This document shows positions 16,950-26,433 of a DNA stretch of 64,000 bases, piece after piece; positions within the stretch are counted from its first letter, which is position 1; every line of letters begins with the position of its first letter. This DNA is from Mycolicibacter sinensis (GTDB lineage Bacteria; Actinomycetota; Actinomycetes; Mycobacteriales; Mycobacteriaceae): NCBI RefSeq assembly GCF_001667945.1, contig NZ_LZJK01000020.1:79734-143733 (forward strand). The letters run 5' to 3'. The notes beneath the pieces are model-generated. The model saw only the letters and a program-made list of their open reading frames with translations, was not told the DNA's origin and did no database searches. The translations under genes and the position numbers were made by a program.

Positions 16950-17123
16950 TTAGCGGCGGTCGAGATCAATGAGGCCCAGGCGGGCGGCCTTGAGCAGTCG
17001 ACGCGGCACCTTGTAGGCGCGGCCGGCGACCGACACGTTGACCAGGCCGGTAGCCTCAGCCTTCCACTGCGCGCGGCGGGAACGGGTGTTCGCGCGCGAC
17101 ATTCTGCGCTTCGGCACGGCCAT
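16950..17123 (-). CDS. rpmF: 50S ribosomal protein L32, cysteine-free form
   Basis: 57 residues, highly basic, starting [17 protein letters not shown] and ending GLIDLDRR. The upstream frame to 17183 is not used: L32 always begins MAVPK. There is no cysteine, so this is the zinc-independent form, as in M. tuberculosis rpmF. It lies upstream of and in line with mprA. Confidence 0.95.
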   Translation of the reverse strand: MAVPKRRMSRANTRSRRAQWKAEATGLVNVSVAGRAYKVPRRLLKAARLGLIDLDRR

Positions 17124-17188
17124 GGTCGAGCCTCTCCTCGATAGTGCGGGTTGCCGCCAGAACCAACGGCGGGACTTCTGCAAAAGGA

Positions 17189-17355
17189 TAACCGGTTACC
17201 TGGGCCGACTCCAAAATGACACTGGCCCGCGGTTCAGCGAGGCTCGACGAAGCACAGCCGAAGCTGGAACCCCCGCCCGGGGGGCGGGCGAGCTTCACCG
17301 GCGGCTGTCCGCCTTGACGCGACACCAGCGGTACCGGATAACCTACCGGTTGGTT
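17189..17355. promoter_or_regulatory. Paired ACCGGTT palindromes before the catabolic operon
   Basis: The 250 bp between rpmF and the AtuA-like gene holds two related palindromes: perfect TAACCGGTTA at 17189-17198 and AACCTACCGGTTGGTT at 17340-17355 (palindromic but for one central T/T pair). The second lies 18 bp before the ATG at 17374. They share ACCGGTT and look like operators for the downstream degradative operon; no regulator gene is adjacent. Confidence 0.42.
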
Positions 17356-17373
17356 GAGGGATGGGATTTGGGG

Positions 17374-19089
17374 ATGACAGCAGCGGTTCGGATCGGCAAC
17401 TGCTCGGGCTTCTACGGCGACCGCCACGCCGCGATGCACGAGATGCTCACCGGCGGTGAGCTGCACTATCTCACCGGCGACTACCTGGCCGAGCTGACCA
17501 TGCTGATCCTGGGCCGTGACCGGATGAAAAACCCCGAGCGCGGTTACGCCAAGACGTTCCTGACCCAGCTCGAGCAGTGCCTCGGACTCGCCCATGACAA
17601 GGGGGTTCGCATCGTCGCCAACGCCGGCGGGCTCAATCCGGCCGGTCTGGCCGACGCGGTGCGCGAGCTCGCCGACCGCCTCGGGGTGCCGACCCGGGTG
17701 GCCCACGTCGAGGGCGACGACCTGCTGCCCCGGGCCGCCGAGCTGGACTTGGGTTCTCCGCTGACCGCCAACGCCTACCTCGGCGCCTGGGGCATTGCCG
17801 AGTGCCTGGCCGGGGGCGCGGACATCGTGATCACCGGGCGGGTCACCGATGCCTCGGTGATCGTCGGTCCGGCCGCCGCCCACTTCGGCTGGGCTCGCAC
17901 CGACTACGACCGGCTCGCCGGGGCAGTGGTGGCCGGCCACGTCATCGAGTGCGGCATCCAGGCCAGCGGCGGCAACTACGCCTTCTTCACCGAGATTCCC
18001 ACCGAGAAGTTGCTGCACCCCGGGTTCCCGCTCGCCGAGATCCACGCCGACGGGTCGTCGGTGATCACCAAACATCCTGGCACCGGCGGGCTGGTCAGCG
18101 TCGACACCGTCACCGCGCAGCTGCTCTACGAGGTCACCGGTGCCCGCTACGCCAATCCCGACGTCACCGCGCGCATGGACAGCATTGAACTGGCCGCCGA
18201 CGGGCCGGACCGGGTGCGGATCTCCGGCGTGACCGGCGAGCCACCGCCGCCCACCTACAAAGTGTCGCTGAACAGCATCGGGGGGTTCCGCAACTCCACG
18301 ACGTTCGTGTTGACCGGCCTGGACGTCGAGGCCAAGGCCGAGCTGGTGCGCACCCAGCTGGAGGCGGCGATGACGGTCCGGCCAGCCGAGCTGGAGTGGA
18401 CGCTGTCGCGCACCGATCACCCCGACGCCGACACCGAAGAAACCGCCAGCGCCCTGCTGCACTGCGTGGTGCGCGATCCGGACCCCGCCAACGTGGGCCG
18501 CAAGTTCTCCGCGGCCGGCATCGAGCTCGCGCTGGCCAGCTACCCCGGGTTCTGCGTCACCGCCCCGCCCGGCGACGGCCAGGTCTACGGGGTGTTCACC
18601 CCCGGCTACGTCGACGCCGCGAAGGTGCCGCACATCGCGGTGCACGCCGACGGCACCCGGGTGGACATCTCGCCCGCGGCCGAGACCCTCGCACTTGAGC
18701 CGGCCGCCGAGCCGAAGGTGCCGGAGCCGTTGCCGCCCGGCCCGACCCGGCGCGCCCCGTTGGGCCTGATCGCCGGCGCCCGCAGCGGCGACAAGGGCGG
18801 CTCGGCCAACGTCGGGGTCTGGGTGCGCACCGATGAACAGTGGCGCTGGCTGGCCCACACCCTGACCGTGGCCAAGCTGCGCGAACTGCTGCCCGAGACC
18901 GCCGACCTGCCGGTCACCCGCCATCTGCTGCCGAAGCTGCGCGCGGTGAACTTCGTCGTCGAGGGCATCCTCGGTCAAGGGGTCGCCTACCAAGCCCGGT
19001 TCGACCCGCAGGCCAAAGGGTTGGGCGAATGGCTACGCAGCCGTCACCTCGAGATTCCGGAGCGACTGCTACCAGAAGGGACACCGTGA
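17374..19089 (+). CDS. AtuA-like acyclic terpene utilization family protein
   Basis: 571 residues from ATG 17374. Residues 1-450 are the AtuA (former DUF1446) domain: IGNCSGFYGDR start, GGLNP, LGAWGIAECLAGGADIVITGR and the ASGGNYAFF region. Residues about 470-570 are the second AtuA-associated domain beginning LIAGARSGDKGGSANVGVW. In Pseudomonas AtuA belongs to geraniol/citronellol degradation, though its biochemical activity is unclear. Here it heads an operon of acyl-CoA dehydrogenases, a biotin carboxylase and a hydratase; its stop overlaps the next start (GTGA). Corresponds in position to Rv0976c. Confidence 0.82.
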   Translation: MTAAVRIGNCSGFYGDRHAAMHEMLTGGELHYLTGDYLAELTMLILGRDRMKNPERGYAKTFLTQLEQCLGLAHDKGVRIVANAGGLNPAGLADAVRELADRLGVPTRVAHVEGDDLLPRAAELDLGSPLTANAYLGAWGIAECLAGGADIVITGRVTDASVIVGPAAAHFGWARTDYDRLAGAVVAGHVIECGIQASGGNYAFFTEIPTEKLLHPGFPLAEIHADGSSVITKHPGTGGLVSVDTVTAQLLYEVTGARYANPDVTARMDSIELAADGPDRVRISGVTGEPPPPTYKVSLNSIGGFRNSTTFVLTGLDVEAKAELVRTQLEAAMTVRPAELEWTLSRTDHPDADTEETASALLHCVVRDPDPANVGRKFSAAGIELALASYPGFCVTAPPGDGQVYGVFTPGYVDAAKVPHIAVHADGTRVDISPAAETLALEPAAEPKVPEPLPPGPTRRAPLGLIAGARSGDKGGSANVGVWVRTDEQWRWLAHTLTVAKLRELLPETADLPVTRHLLPKLRAVNFVVEGILGQGVAYQARFDPQAKGLGEWLRSRHLEIPERLLPEGTP

Positions 19090-20234
19090 GTATCTGGACC
19101 ACCCCCGAACGCGAGGCGCTGCGCAAGACCGTGCGTGGTTTCGTCGAGCGCGAGATTCTGCCGCACGTCGACGAGTGGGAACGCACCGGCGAGCTGCCGC
19201 GCGAGCTGCACCGCAAGGCCGCCGAGGTCGGCTTGTTGGGTGCGGGCTTCGCCGAGGAAGTCGGCGGCAGTGGCGGCGACGCCGCCGACGCGGTGATCGT
19301 CTGCGAGGAGATGCATCAGGCCGGAGCCCCGGGCGGGGTGTTCGCCTCCCTGTTCACCTGCGGTATCGCGGTGCCGCACATGATCGCCTCCGGTGACACA
19401 AGGCTGATCGAGGAGTTCGTCGCTCCCACCCTGGCCGGGGAGAAGGTCGGCTCGCTGGCCATCACCGAGCCGGGTGGCGGCTCGGATGTCGGGCACCTGC
19501 GCACCACGGCGCGCCGGGACGGCGACCACTACGTGGTGAACGGTGCCAAGACCTTCATCACCTCCGCGGTCCGCGCCGACTATGTCGTCACGGCGGTGCG
19601 CACCGGCGGGCCCGGCGCGGCCGGGGTGTCGCTGCTGGTGGTCGAGAAGGGCACGCCCGGCTTCGAGGTGAGTCGCAAGCTGGACAAGATGGGCTGGCGG
19701 TCCTCGGACACCGCGGAACTGTCCTACGTCGACGCCCGGGTGCCGGCGGCGAACCTGGTCGGCGTCGAGAACACCGGCTTCGCCCAGATCGCCGCGGCGT
19801 TCGTCTCCGAACGGGTCGGCCTGGCCGCGCAGGCCTATGCCAGTGCGCAGCGCTGCCTGGAGCTGACCCTGGCCTGGTGCCGGGACCGGGAGACCTTCGG
19901 CCGTCCGCTGATCTCCCGCCAGGCCGTGCAGAACACCCTCGCCGAGATGGCCCGCCGCATCGACGTGGCCCGGGTCTACACCCACCACGTCGTCGAACGG
20001 CAGCTGGCCGGGGAGGTCAACCTCATCGCCGAGGTGTGCTTCGCCAAGAACACCGCGGTGGAGGCCGGCGAGTGGGTGGCCAACCAGGCGGTGCAGCTCT
20101 TCGGCGGCATGGGATATATGTCCGAATCCGAGGTGGAGCGCCAGTACCGCGACATGCGGATCATCGGGATCGGCGGCGGAACCACCGAAATCCTCACCTC
20201 GCTGGCCGCCAAAACGCTTGGATACCAATCATGA
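19086..20234 (+). CDS. fadE13: Acyl-CoA dehydrogenase FadE13
   Basis: 382 residues, full length for the family. Visible are the FAD/substrate motif LAITEPGGGSDV, the middle domain NGAKTFITSA, and the C-terminal helix with SERVGLAAQAYA and the FGGMGYMSESEVERQYRD signature. It oxidises an acyl-CoA to the 2-enoyl-CoA with FAD. GTG 19086 has GAAGGGA upstream; the start overlaps the AtuA-like stop, and its own stop overlaps the accD2 ATG by 4 bp. Confidence 0.92.
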   Translation: MSIWTTPEREALRKTVRGFVEREILPHVDEWERTGELPRELHRKAAEVGLLGAGFAEEVGGSGGDAADAVIVCEEMHQAGAPGGVFASLFTCGIAVPHMIASGDTRLIEEFVAPTLAGEKVGSLAITEPGGGSDVGHLRTTARRDGDHYVVNGAKTFITSAVRADYVVTAVRTGGPGAAGVSLLVVEKGTPGFEVSRKLDKMGWRSSDTAELSYVDARVPAANLVGVENTGFAQIAAAFVSERVGLAAQAYASAQRCLELTLAWCRDRETFGRPLISRQAVQNTLAEMARRIDVARVYTHHVVERQLAGEVNLIAEVCFAKNTAVEAGEWVANQAVQLFGGMGYMSESEVERQYRDMRIIGIGGGTTEILTSLAAKTLGYQS

Positions 20235-21823
20235 TTCTCAAATCCACGCTCGACCCGGCGTCTCCCGCCTACGCCGAAGCCGCCGCGGCGCTGACCGAGA
20301 AACTCAGCGAGCTCGACGCCGAGCTGGCCAAGGCCCTGGCCGGCGGCGGCACCAAGTACGTCGAGCGGCACCACGCCCGCGGCAAGCTCACCGCACGCGA
20401 GCGCATCGAGTTGCTCATCGACCCCGACTCGCCGTTCCTGGAACTGTGCCCATTGGCGGCGTGGGGCAGCGATTTTCAGGTCGGGGCCAGCCTGGTCACC
20501 GGGATCGGTGCCGTCGAAGGCGTGGAGTGCATGATCGTCGCCAACGACCCGACGGTCAAGGGCGGCACCTCCAATCCGTGGACGCTACGAAAGATCCTGC
20601 GGGCCAATCAGATCGCTCATCAGAACCGGCTACCGGTGATCTCGCTGGTCGAGTCCGGCGGCGCGGACCTGCCCACCCAGAAGGAAGTCTTCATTCCCGG
20701 CGGTCAGATGTTCCGCGACCTGACCCGGCTCTCGGCCGCGGGTATCCCGACCATCGCGCTGGTCTTCGGCAACTCCACCGCGGGCGGAGCCTACGTGCCC
20801 GGCATGTCCGATCACGTGGTGATGATCAAGGAGCGCTCGAAGGTGTTCCTGGCCGGGCCGCCGCTGGTCAAAATGGCCACCGGTGAGGAGTCCGATGACG
20901 AGTCGCTTGGCGGCGCAGAAATGCATTCGCGCACTTCGGGTCTGGGCGACTACCTCGCCAACGACGAGCTCGACGCGCTGCGGATCGGCCGGCGGATCGT
21001 AGCCCGGCTGAACTGGGTCAAGCAGGGCCCGAAACCACTTCCGGTAGTAGAGCCGAAATTCGACGCCGAAGAACTGATCGGCATCGTGCCGGCCGACCTA
21101 CGCATCCCGTTCGACCCGCGCGAGGTGATCGCCCGCATCGTCGATGGTTCGGAGTTCGACGAGTTCAAGGCGCTCTACGGTTCGTCGTTGATCACCGGCT
21201 GGGCCCGGCTGCACGGCTACCCGGTAGGGATCCTGGCCAACGCGCGCGGCGTGCTGTTCAGTGAGGAATCCCAGAAGGCCACCCAGTTCATCCAACTGGC
21301 CAACCGGTCCAACACCCCGTTGCTGTTCCTGCACAACACCACCGGGTACATGGTCGGCAAGGCCTACGAAGAGGGCGGCATGATCAAGCACGGCTCGATG
21401 ATGATCAACGCCGTATCCAACTCGACAGTGCCGCACATCTCGCTGCTGATCGGCGCCTCCTACGGCGCCGGGCACTACGGCATGTGCGGGCGGGCCTACG
21501 ACCCGCGCTTCCTGTTCGCCTGGCCCAGCGCCAAAGCGGCGGTGATGGGCGGCACACAGCTGGCCGGCGTCATCTCGATCGTGAGCCGCGCCGCCGCCGA
21601 GGCCCGCGGGCAGCAGGTGGACGAGGCCGCGGACGCGGCGCTGCGTGCGGCGATCGAAGCCCAGATCGAAGCCGAGTCGCTGCCGATGTTCCTCTCCGGC
21701 AGGCTCTACGACGACGGCGTCATCGACCCCCGCGACACCCGCACCGTGTTGGGAATGTGCCTGTCCGCCATCGCCAATGGCCCGGTCGAGGGGACGTCGA
21801 ACTTCGGCGTCTTCCGGATGTGA
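20231..21823 (+). CDS. accD2: Acyl-CoA carboxylase beta subunit AccD2
   Basis: 530 residues with both halves of the carboxyltransferase: the N-lobe with SLVESGGADLPTQKEVFIPGG and the oxyanion segment FGNSTAGGAYVPGMSD, and the C-lobe with NTTGYMVGKAYEEGG and ASYGAGHYGMCGRAYDP. It transfers carboxyl from biotin to an enoyl- or acyl-CoA. The sequence type resembles methylcrotonyl/geranyl-CoA carboxylase beta chains. It is coupled to fadE13 and 8 bp before accA2, its biotin-carrying partner. Confidence 0.92.
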   Translation: MILKSTLDPASPAYAEAAAALTEKLSELDAELAKALAGGGTKYVERHHARGKLTARERIELLIDPDSPFLELCPLAAWGSDFQVGASLVTGIGAVEGVECMIVANDPTVKGGTSNPWTLRKILRANQIAHQNRLPVISLVESGGADLPTQKEVFIPGGQMFRDLTRLSAAGIPTIALVFGNSTAGGAYVPGMSDHVVMIKERSKVFLAGPPLVKMATGEESDDESLGGAEMHSRTSGLGDYLANDELDALRIGRRIVARLNWVKQGPKPLPVVEPKFDAEELIGIVPADLRIPFDPREVIARIVDGSEFDEFKALYGSSLITGWARLHGYPVGILANARGVLFSEESQKATQFIQLANRSNTPLLFLHNTTGYMVGKAYEEGGMIKHGSMMINAVSNSTVPHISLLIGASYGAGHYGMCGRAYDPRFLFAWPSAKAAVMGGTQLAGVISIVSRAAAEARGQQVDEAADAALRAAIEAQIEAESLPMFLSGRLYDDGVIDPRDTRTVLGMCLSAIANGPVEGTSNFGVFRM

Positions 21824-21831
21824 GGACTCCC

Positions 21832-23823
21832 ATGATCAGCAATGTTCTAGTGGCCAATCGCGGCGAGATCGCCCGGCGGGTCTTCACCACCTGCCGCCGG
21901 CTGGGCCTGGGCACGGTCGCGGTCTACACCGATCCCGACGCGGGCATGCCGCACGTGGCCGAAGCCGACGCGAAGGTGCGCCTGCCGGAGACCTCCTCGT
22001 ACCTGTCGGCGGAGGCGATCATCGCCGCCGCGCGCGCCGCTGGCGCCGACGCCGTGCATCCGGGCTATGGATTCCTTTCCGAGAACGCCGAATTCGCCGC
22101 CGCCGTCCAGGCCGCCGGGTTGACGTGGATCGGCCCCCCGGTGGCCGCGGTGACCTCCATGGGCTCCAAGATCGAGGCCAAGAAGCTGATGGCGTCGGCC
22201 GGCGTCCCGGTCCTCGACGAGCTCGACCCGGCAGGCGTCACCGCAGCGCAGCTGCCGGTGCTGGTCAAGGCCTCGGCCGGCGGCGGTGGCCGCGGTATGC
22301 GGGTGGTCACCGAGCTGTCCGCGCTGGCCGATGAGGTCGCGGCCGCCCAGCGCGAAGCCGCCGCGGCATTCGGGGACCCGACGGTGTTCTGTGAGCGCTA
22401 TCTGCCGACCGGCCGCCACATCGAGGTTCAGGTGATGGCCGATGCGCACGGCACGGTGTGGGCGGTCGGAGAGCGGGAGTGCTCGATTCAGCGCCGCCAC
22501 CAGAAGGTCATCGAAGAGGCCCCCTCGCCGCTGGTGGAACGCATCCCCGGTATGCGCGACAAGCTCTTCGAGGCGGCCCGCCTGGCGGCGACCGCGATCG
22601 GCTACACCGGCGCAGGGACCGTGGAGTTCCTCGCCGACGAGGACGGGGCGTTCTACTTCCTGGAGATGAACACCCGGCTGCAGGTCGAACACCCCGTCAC
22701 CGAGGAGACCACCGGCTGCGACCTGGTCGAGCTGCAGATCGCGGTGGCCGACGGCGCCCGGCTGGACCCGGAACCGCCTGCAGCGCACGGCTATTCGATC
22801 GAGGCGCGACTGTACGCCGAAGATCCGGCCCGGGGCTGGCAGCCGCAGGCCGGCCTGCTGCACGCCATCGACATCCCCGGGGTGGCCGCACGGTTCCACA
22901 CCCTGTGCCGGCGCACCGGGGTCCGGCTGGACTCCGGCATCGAGGCCGGCTCGACGGTGTCGATCCACTACGACCCGATGCTGGCCAAGGTCATCAGCTA
23001 TGCGCCCACCCGCCGTCAGGCGGCCGCCGTGCTGGCGGGTGCGCTGGCCCGCGCCCGGCTGCACGGGCTGCGCACCAACCGCGACCTGCTGGTCAACGTG
23101 CTACGGCATCCGGCGTTCCTTGACGGTGCCACCGACACGGCGTTCTTCGACACCCACGGCCTGGCCGAGTTGTCGGCACCGCTGGCCGACGCCGCGACCG
23201 TCCGGGCTTCGGCGGTCGCAGCCGCCCTGGCCGACGCCGGGCACAACCGGGCCACCGCGCAGGCATTCGGCTCCCTTCCGGGCGGCTGGCGCAACCTGGC
23301 GTCGGGATACCAGACGAAGACCTACGCCGACGATGACGGCACCGAACACCGGGTCGAATATCGGTTCACCCGAACGGGTTTGGTCATCAACGATGACGTC
23401 AGCCTGGTCTCGTCGACTCCCGACGAGGTGGTGCTGGCCGATTCCTGCGGTGTGGCGCGCACATTCACCGTTGCCCGCTACGGTGCCGATGTCTACGTCG
23501 ACTCCCCCGCCGGTCCGGTGCACCTGGTGGCGTTGCCGCGCTTCCCCGATCCCGAGTCAGCAGTCGCGCAAGGGTCTCTGTTGGCGCCGATGCCCGGCAA
23601 CGTGATCCGGGTGGGCGCCGAGCTCGGCGCCCCGGTGACCGCCGGCCAGCCGCTGATCTGGCTGGAAGCCATGAAGATGGAGCACACGATCAGCGCACCG
23701 GCCGACGGGGTACTCACCCAACTCAACGTCAAACCCGGCGATCAGGTCGAGGTCGGCGCCGTGCTGGCCCGCTTGGAAGCGGGGGCACATCCCGAACAGC
23801 AAGCAGAAGGAGACCCACTGTGA
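21832..23823 (+). CDS. accA2: Biotin-dependent acyl-CoA carboxylase alpha subunit AccA2
   Basis: 663 residues: biotin carboxylase (1-445, NVLVANRGEIARRVF start, ATP loop KASAGGGGRGMR, EMNTRLQVEHPVTE) , a linker/BT region, and a C-terminal biotin carrier domain with EAMKMEH, the biotinylated lysine at about 615. It carboxylates biotin with ATP and bicarbonate and works with AccD2. The start ATG 21832 follows GAGGA. Its TGA overlaps the fadE12 GTG. Confidence 0.93.
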   Translation: MISNVLVANRGEIARRVFTTCRRLGLGTVAVYTDPDAGMPHVAEADAKVRLPETSSYLSAEAIIAAARAAGADAVHPGYGFLSENAEFAAAVQAAGLTWIGPPVAAVTSMGSKIEAKKLMASAGVPVLDELDPAGVTAAQLPVLVKASAGGGGRGMRVVTELSALADEVAAAQREAAAAFGDPTVFCERYLPTGRHIEVQVMADAHGTVWAVGERECSIQRRHQKVIEEAPSPLVERIPGMRDKLFEAARLAATAIGYTGAGTVEFLADEDGAFYFLEMNTRLQVEHPVTEETTGCDLVELQIAVADGARLDPEPPAAHGYSIEARLYAEDPARGWQPQAGLLHAIDIPGVAARFHTLCRRTGVRLDSGIEAGSTVSIHYDPMLAKVISYAPTRRQAAAVLAGALARARLHGLRTNRDLLVNVLRHPAFLDGATDTAFFDTHGLAELSAPLADAATVRASAVAAALADAGHNRATAQAFGSLPGGWRNLASGYQTKTYADDDGTEHRVEYRFTRTGLVINDDVSLVSSTPDEVVLADSCGVARTFTVARYGADVYVDSPAGPVHLVALPRFPDPESAVAQGSLLAPMPGNVIRVGAELGAPVTAGQPLIWLEAMKMEHTISAPADGVLTQLNVKPGDQVEVGAVLARLEAGAHPEQQAEGDPL

Positions 23824-24998
23824 CCGATCCGAAGAGCGACACCAGCTTCATCGAAAGCGACGAACGTCGCGCACTGCGTGAGGCGGTCGCGGCGATGGCC
23901 CGCAACTACGGTCAGGACTACTACCTGGAGAAGGCCCGCGCCGGTGAGCACACCGACGAATTGTGGAACGAGGCGGGCAAACTCGGCTTTATCGGCGTCA
24001 ACCTGCCCGAGGAGTACGGCGGCGGCGGGGCAGGCATGTACGAGCTGTCGCTGGTCATGGAAGAGATGGCGGCGAACGGCTGCGCGCTGCTGATGATGGT
24101 GGTCTCGCCGGCCATCAACGGCACCATCATCTCCAAGTTCGGCACCGACGAGCAGAAGAAGCGGTGGATCCCCGGCATCGCCGACGGCTCGTTGACCATG
24201 GCGTTCGCCATCACCGAACCCGATGCCGGATCGAACTCGCACAAGATCACCACCACCGCGCGCCGCGACGGCTCGGACTGGATCCTCAAGGGCCAGAAGA
24301 CGTTCATCTCCGGCGTCGACCAGGCGCAAGCGGTGCTGGTGGTCGGCCGCACCGAGGACGCCAAGACCGGTAACCTGCGCCCAGCGCTGTTCGTGGTGCC
24401 CACCGACACCCCCGGATTCACCTACACCCCGATCGAGATGGAGCTGATCAGCCCGGAGCGCCAATTCCAGGTATTCATCGACGACGTGCGGCTGCCCGCC
24501 GATGCCCTGGTGGGTTCCGAAGACGCCGCCATCGCGCAGCTGTTCGCCGGACTCAACCCAGAGCGCATCATGGGCGCGGCTAGCGCGGTCGGCATGGGCC
24601 GCTTCGCGATCGGCAAGGCCGTCGCCTATGTCACCACCCGGCAGGTCTGGAAAACCCCGATCGGGTCGCACCAGGGCCTGTCGCATCCGTTGGCCCAGAA
24701 CCACATCGAGATCCAGTTGGCCAAGCTGATGATGCAGAAGGCGGCCACACTGTATGACGCCGGGGACGACTTCGGCGCCGCGGAGGCGGCCAACATGGCC
24801 AAGTACGCTGCCGGCGAGGCCTCCACGCGGGCGGTCGACCAGGCGGTGCAATCCCTGGGCGGCAACGGCCTGACCAAGGAGTACGGCATCGCTGCGGCGA
24901 TCGCGTCGTCCCGGCTGGCCCGGATCGCGCCGGTGAGCCGGGAGATGATCCTCAACTTCGTCGCCCAGACGTCGCTGGGCCTGCCCCGGTCGTACTGA
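23820..24998 (+). CDS. fadE12: Acyl-CoA dehydrogenase FadE12
   Basis: 392 residues with standard acyl-CoA dehydrogenase signatures: LPEEYGGGGAGMYEL, the FAD site FAITEPDAGSNSHK, KGQKTFISGVD, and C-terminal LGGNGLTKEYG. It is the second flavin dehydrogenase of the operon, distinct from FadE13, so the pathway likely has two desaturation steps or two substrates. The GTG start and the TGA stop overlap the genes on both sides. Confidence 0.92.
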   Translation: MTDPKSDTSFIESDERRALREAVAAMARNYGQDYYLEKARAGEHTDELWNEAGKLGFIGVNLPEEYGGGGAGMYELSLVMEEMAANGCALLMMVVSPAINGTIISKFGTDEQKKRWIPGIADGSLTMAFAITEPDAGSNSHKITTTARRDGSDWILKGQKTFISGVDQAQAVLVVGRTEDAKTGNLRPALFVVPTDTPGFTYTPIEMELISPERQFQVFIDDVRLPADALVGSEDAAIAQLFAGLNPERIMGAASAVGMGRFAIGKAVAYVTTRQVWKTPIGSHQGLSHPLAQNHIEIQLAKLMMQKAATLYDAGDDFGAAEAANMAKYAAGEASTRAVDQAVQSLGGNGLTKEYGIAAAIASSRLARIAPVSREMILNFVAQTSLGLPRSY

Positions 24999-25777
24999 TG
25001 GACACCCTGGTCTCCTACACCGGGCCGGAGCACACCGAAGACGGCTCGGCCCGGCTGACCCTGGATTCGCCACACAACCGCAACGCACTGTCGAGCCGGC
25101 TGGTCGCGCAACTGCATGCCGGCCTGCGCGACGCCGCCGCCGACCCCAACGTGCGGGTGATCGTGCTCGGCCACACCGGCAACACGTTCTGCGCCGGTGC
25201 CGATCTCAGTGAGGCCTCCGGCGGTGACCCGGGCGACCTGGCCGCTGACCGGGCCCGCGAGCTGGCAACCCTGCTACGGGCCATCGTCGAGTGCCCGCGG
25301 CCGGTGATCGCCGCGGTCGACGGTCACGTGCGCGCCGGCGGCATGGGGCTGGTCGGGGCCTGCGATATCGCGGTCGCCGGGCCGGCCAGTACCTTCGCCC
25401 TGACCGAGGCCCGGATCGGCGTGGCGCCGTCGATCATCTCGCTGACGCTGCTGCCCAAGCTGTCGCCGAGGGCCGCGGCCCGCTACTACCTGACCGGCGA
25501 GAAGTTCGGCGCGGCCGAAGCCGCGGATATCGGGCTGATCACCCTGGCCGTGGAGGACATCGGAGCGGCCGTCGCGGATCTGGTCGCCGACCTGCGGCTG
25601 GGGTCCCCGCAGGGGCTGGCGGCCTCCAAGGCACTGACCACCGCGGCGGTGCTGGCCGGCTTCGACCGTGACGCGGAGCGGCTCAGCCTGGCCTCGGCAC
25701 GGATGTTCGTCTCCGACGAGGCCCGGGAAGGGATGCTTGCCTTCCTGCAGAAGCGTCCCCCCAGCTGGGCGGGTTAG
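24998..25777 (+). CDS. echA7: Enoyl-CoA hydratase/isomerase EchA7
   Basis: 259 residues, crotonase fold: the oxyanion segments GNTFCAGADLS (about 62-72) and AAVDGHVRAGGMGLVGACDIAVAG-type helix (about 105-130), followed by the trimerisation region. It would hydrate the enoyl-CoA made by the carboxylase step, as AtuE or LiuC do. The ATG shares one base with the fadE12 stop. It is the last gene of the operon. Confidence 0.9.
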   Translation: MDTLVSYTGPEHTEDGSARLTLDSPHNRNALSSRLVAQLHAGLRDAAADPNVRVIVLGHTGNTFCAGADLSEASGGDPGDLAADRARELATLLRAIVECPRPVIAAVDGHVRAGGMGLVGACDIAVAGPASTFALTEARIGVAPSIISLTLLPKLSPRAAARYYLTGEKFGAAEAADIGLITLAVEDIGAAVADLVADLRLGSPQGLAASKALTTAAVLAGFDRDAERLSLASARMFVSDEAREGMLAFLQKRPPSWAG

Positions 25778-25833
25778 CTACTGTGGGCAACCGTGCTTGC
25801 GTCCCGATCGGTTCGTCGTAGGCTCTTTAGCCG

Positions 25834-26433
25834 ATGAGAAACTCAGCCCGGCGAAGCAACGACACCCCCGGCATGCGCGCGCGTGCCGCGGACACCGACC
25901 GGATCCAGCTGGCGCAGCTGCTCGGCGACGCCGCTGCGCAGGGCCAACTGCCGATGAGCGAGTACGAGGACCGGCTGGCCAAGGCCTACGCGGCGCAGAC
26001 CTACGACGAGCTCGACGGGCTGCGCGCCGACCTTCCGGGTTCCTCGGTGTGCCCGCACCGCGGTGGCGACTGCAAACCCGCACCCTCCACGCTGCTGCTG
26101 GCGATCCTGAGCTCGTTCGAGCGGCGCGGACGCTGGAACGTGCCCAAGCGGCTGACCACGTTCTCGCTGTGGGGCGGCGGCGTCATCGACCTGCGTTACG
26201 CCGACTTCACCGCGACGGACGTCGAGATCAACGCCTACTCCATCATGGGCGGGCAGACCATTCTGCTGCCGCCGGAAGTCAACGTCGACATCCACGGCCA
26301 CGGGGTGATGGGCGGCTTCGACCAACACGTCGAGGGTCGAGGCACTCCGGGCGCGCCGACGGTGCGCGTCCGCGGCTTCTCGCTGTGGGGCGGGGTGGGC
26401 ATCAAGCGCAGGCAGCGCAAGCGGCGCAGCTAA
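25834..26433 (+). CDS. DUF1707 (SHOCT-like) domain protein
   Basis: 199 residues. The DUF1707 domain spans about 10-60 (MRARAADTDRIQLAQLL, then QLPMSEYEDRLAKAYAAQTYDEL); the second half is a beta-rich domain with repeated ...VMGG/WGG turns, of the kind linked to DUF1707 in many actinobacterial wall or membrane-stress proteins. No transmembrane helix is obvious. It lies 56 bp after echA7, where M. tuberculosis carries the csoR-ctpV copper operon before the Rv0966c orthologue. Confidence 0.8.
   Translation: MRNSARRSNDTPGMRARAADTDRIQLAQLLGDAAAQGQLPMSEYEDRLAKAYAAQTYDELDGLRADLPGSSVCPHRGGDCKPAPSTLLLAILSSFERRGRWNVPKRLTTFSLWGGGVIDLRYADFTATDVEINAYSIMGGQTILLPPEVNVDIHGHGVMGGFDQHVEGRGTPGAPTVRVRGFSLWGGVGIKRRQRKRRS

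Noticed and set aside
18840..19085. Upstream extension of fadE13 to 18840
   Set aside because: It lies inside the AtuA-like gene in another phase; acyl-CoA dehydrogenase homology begins at GTG 19086, which has a good ribosome site.
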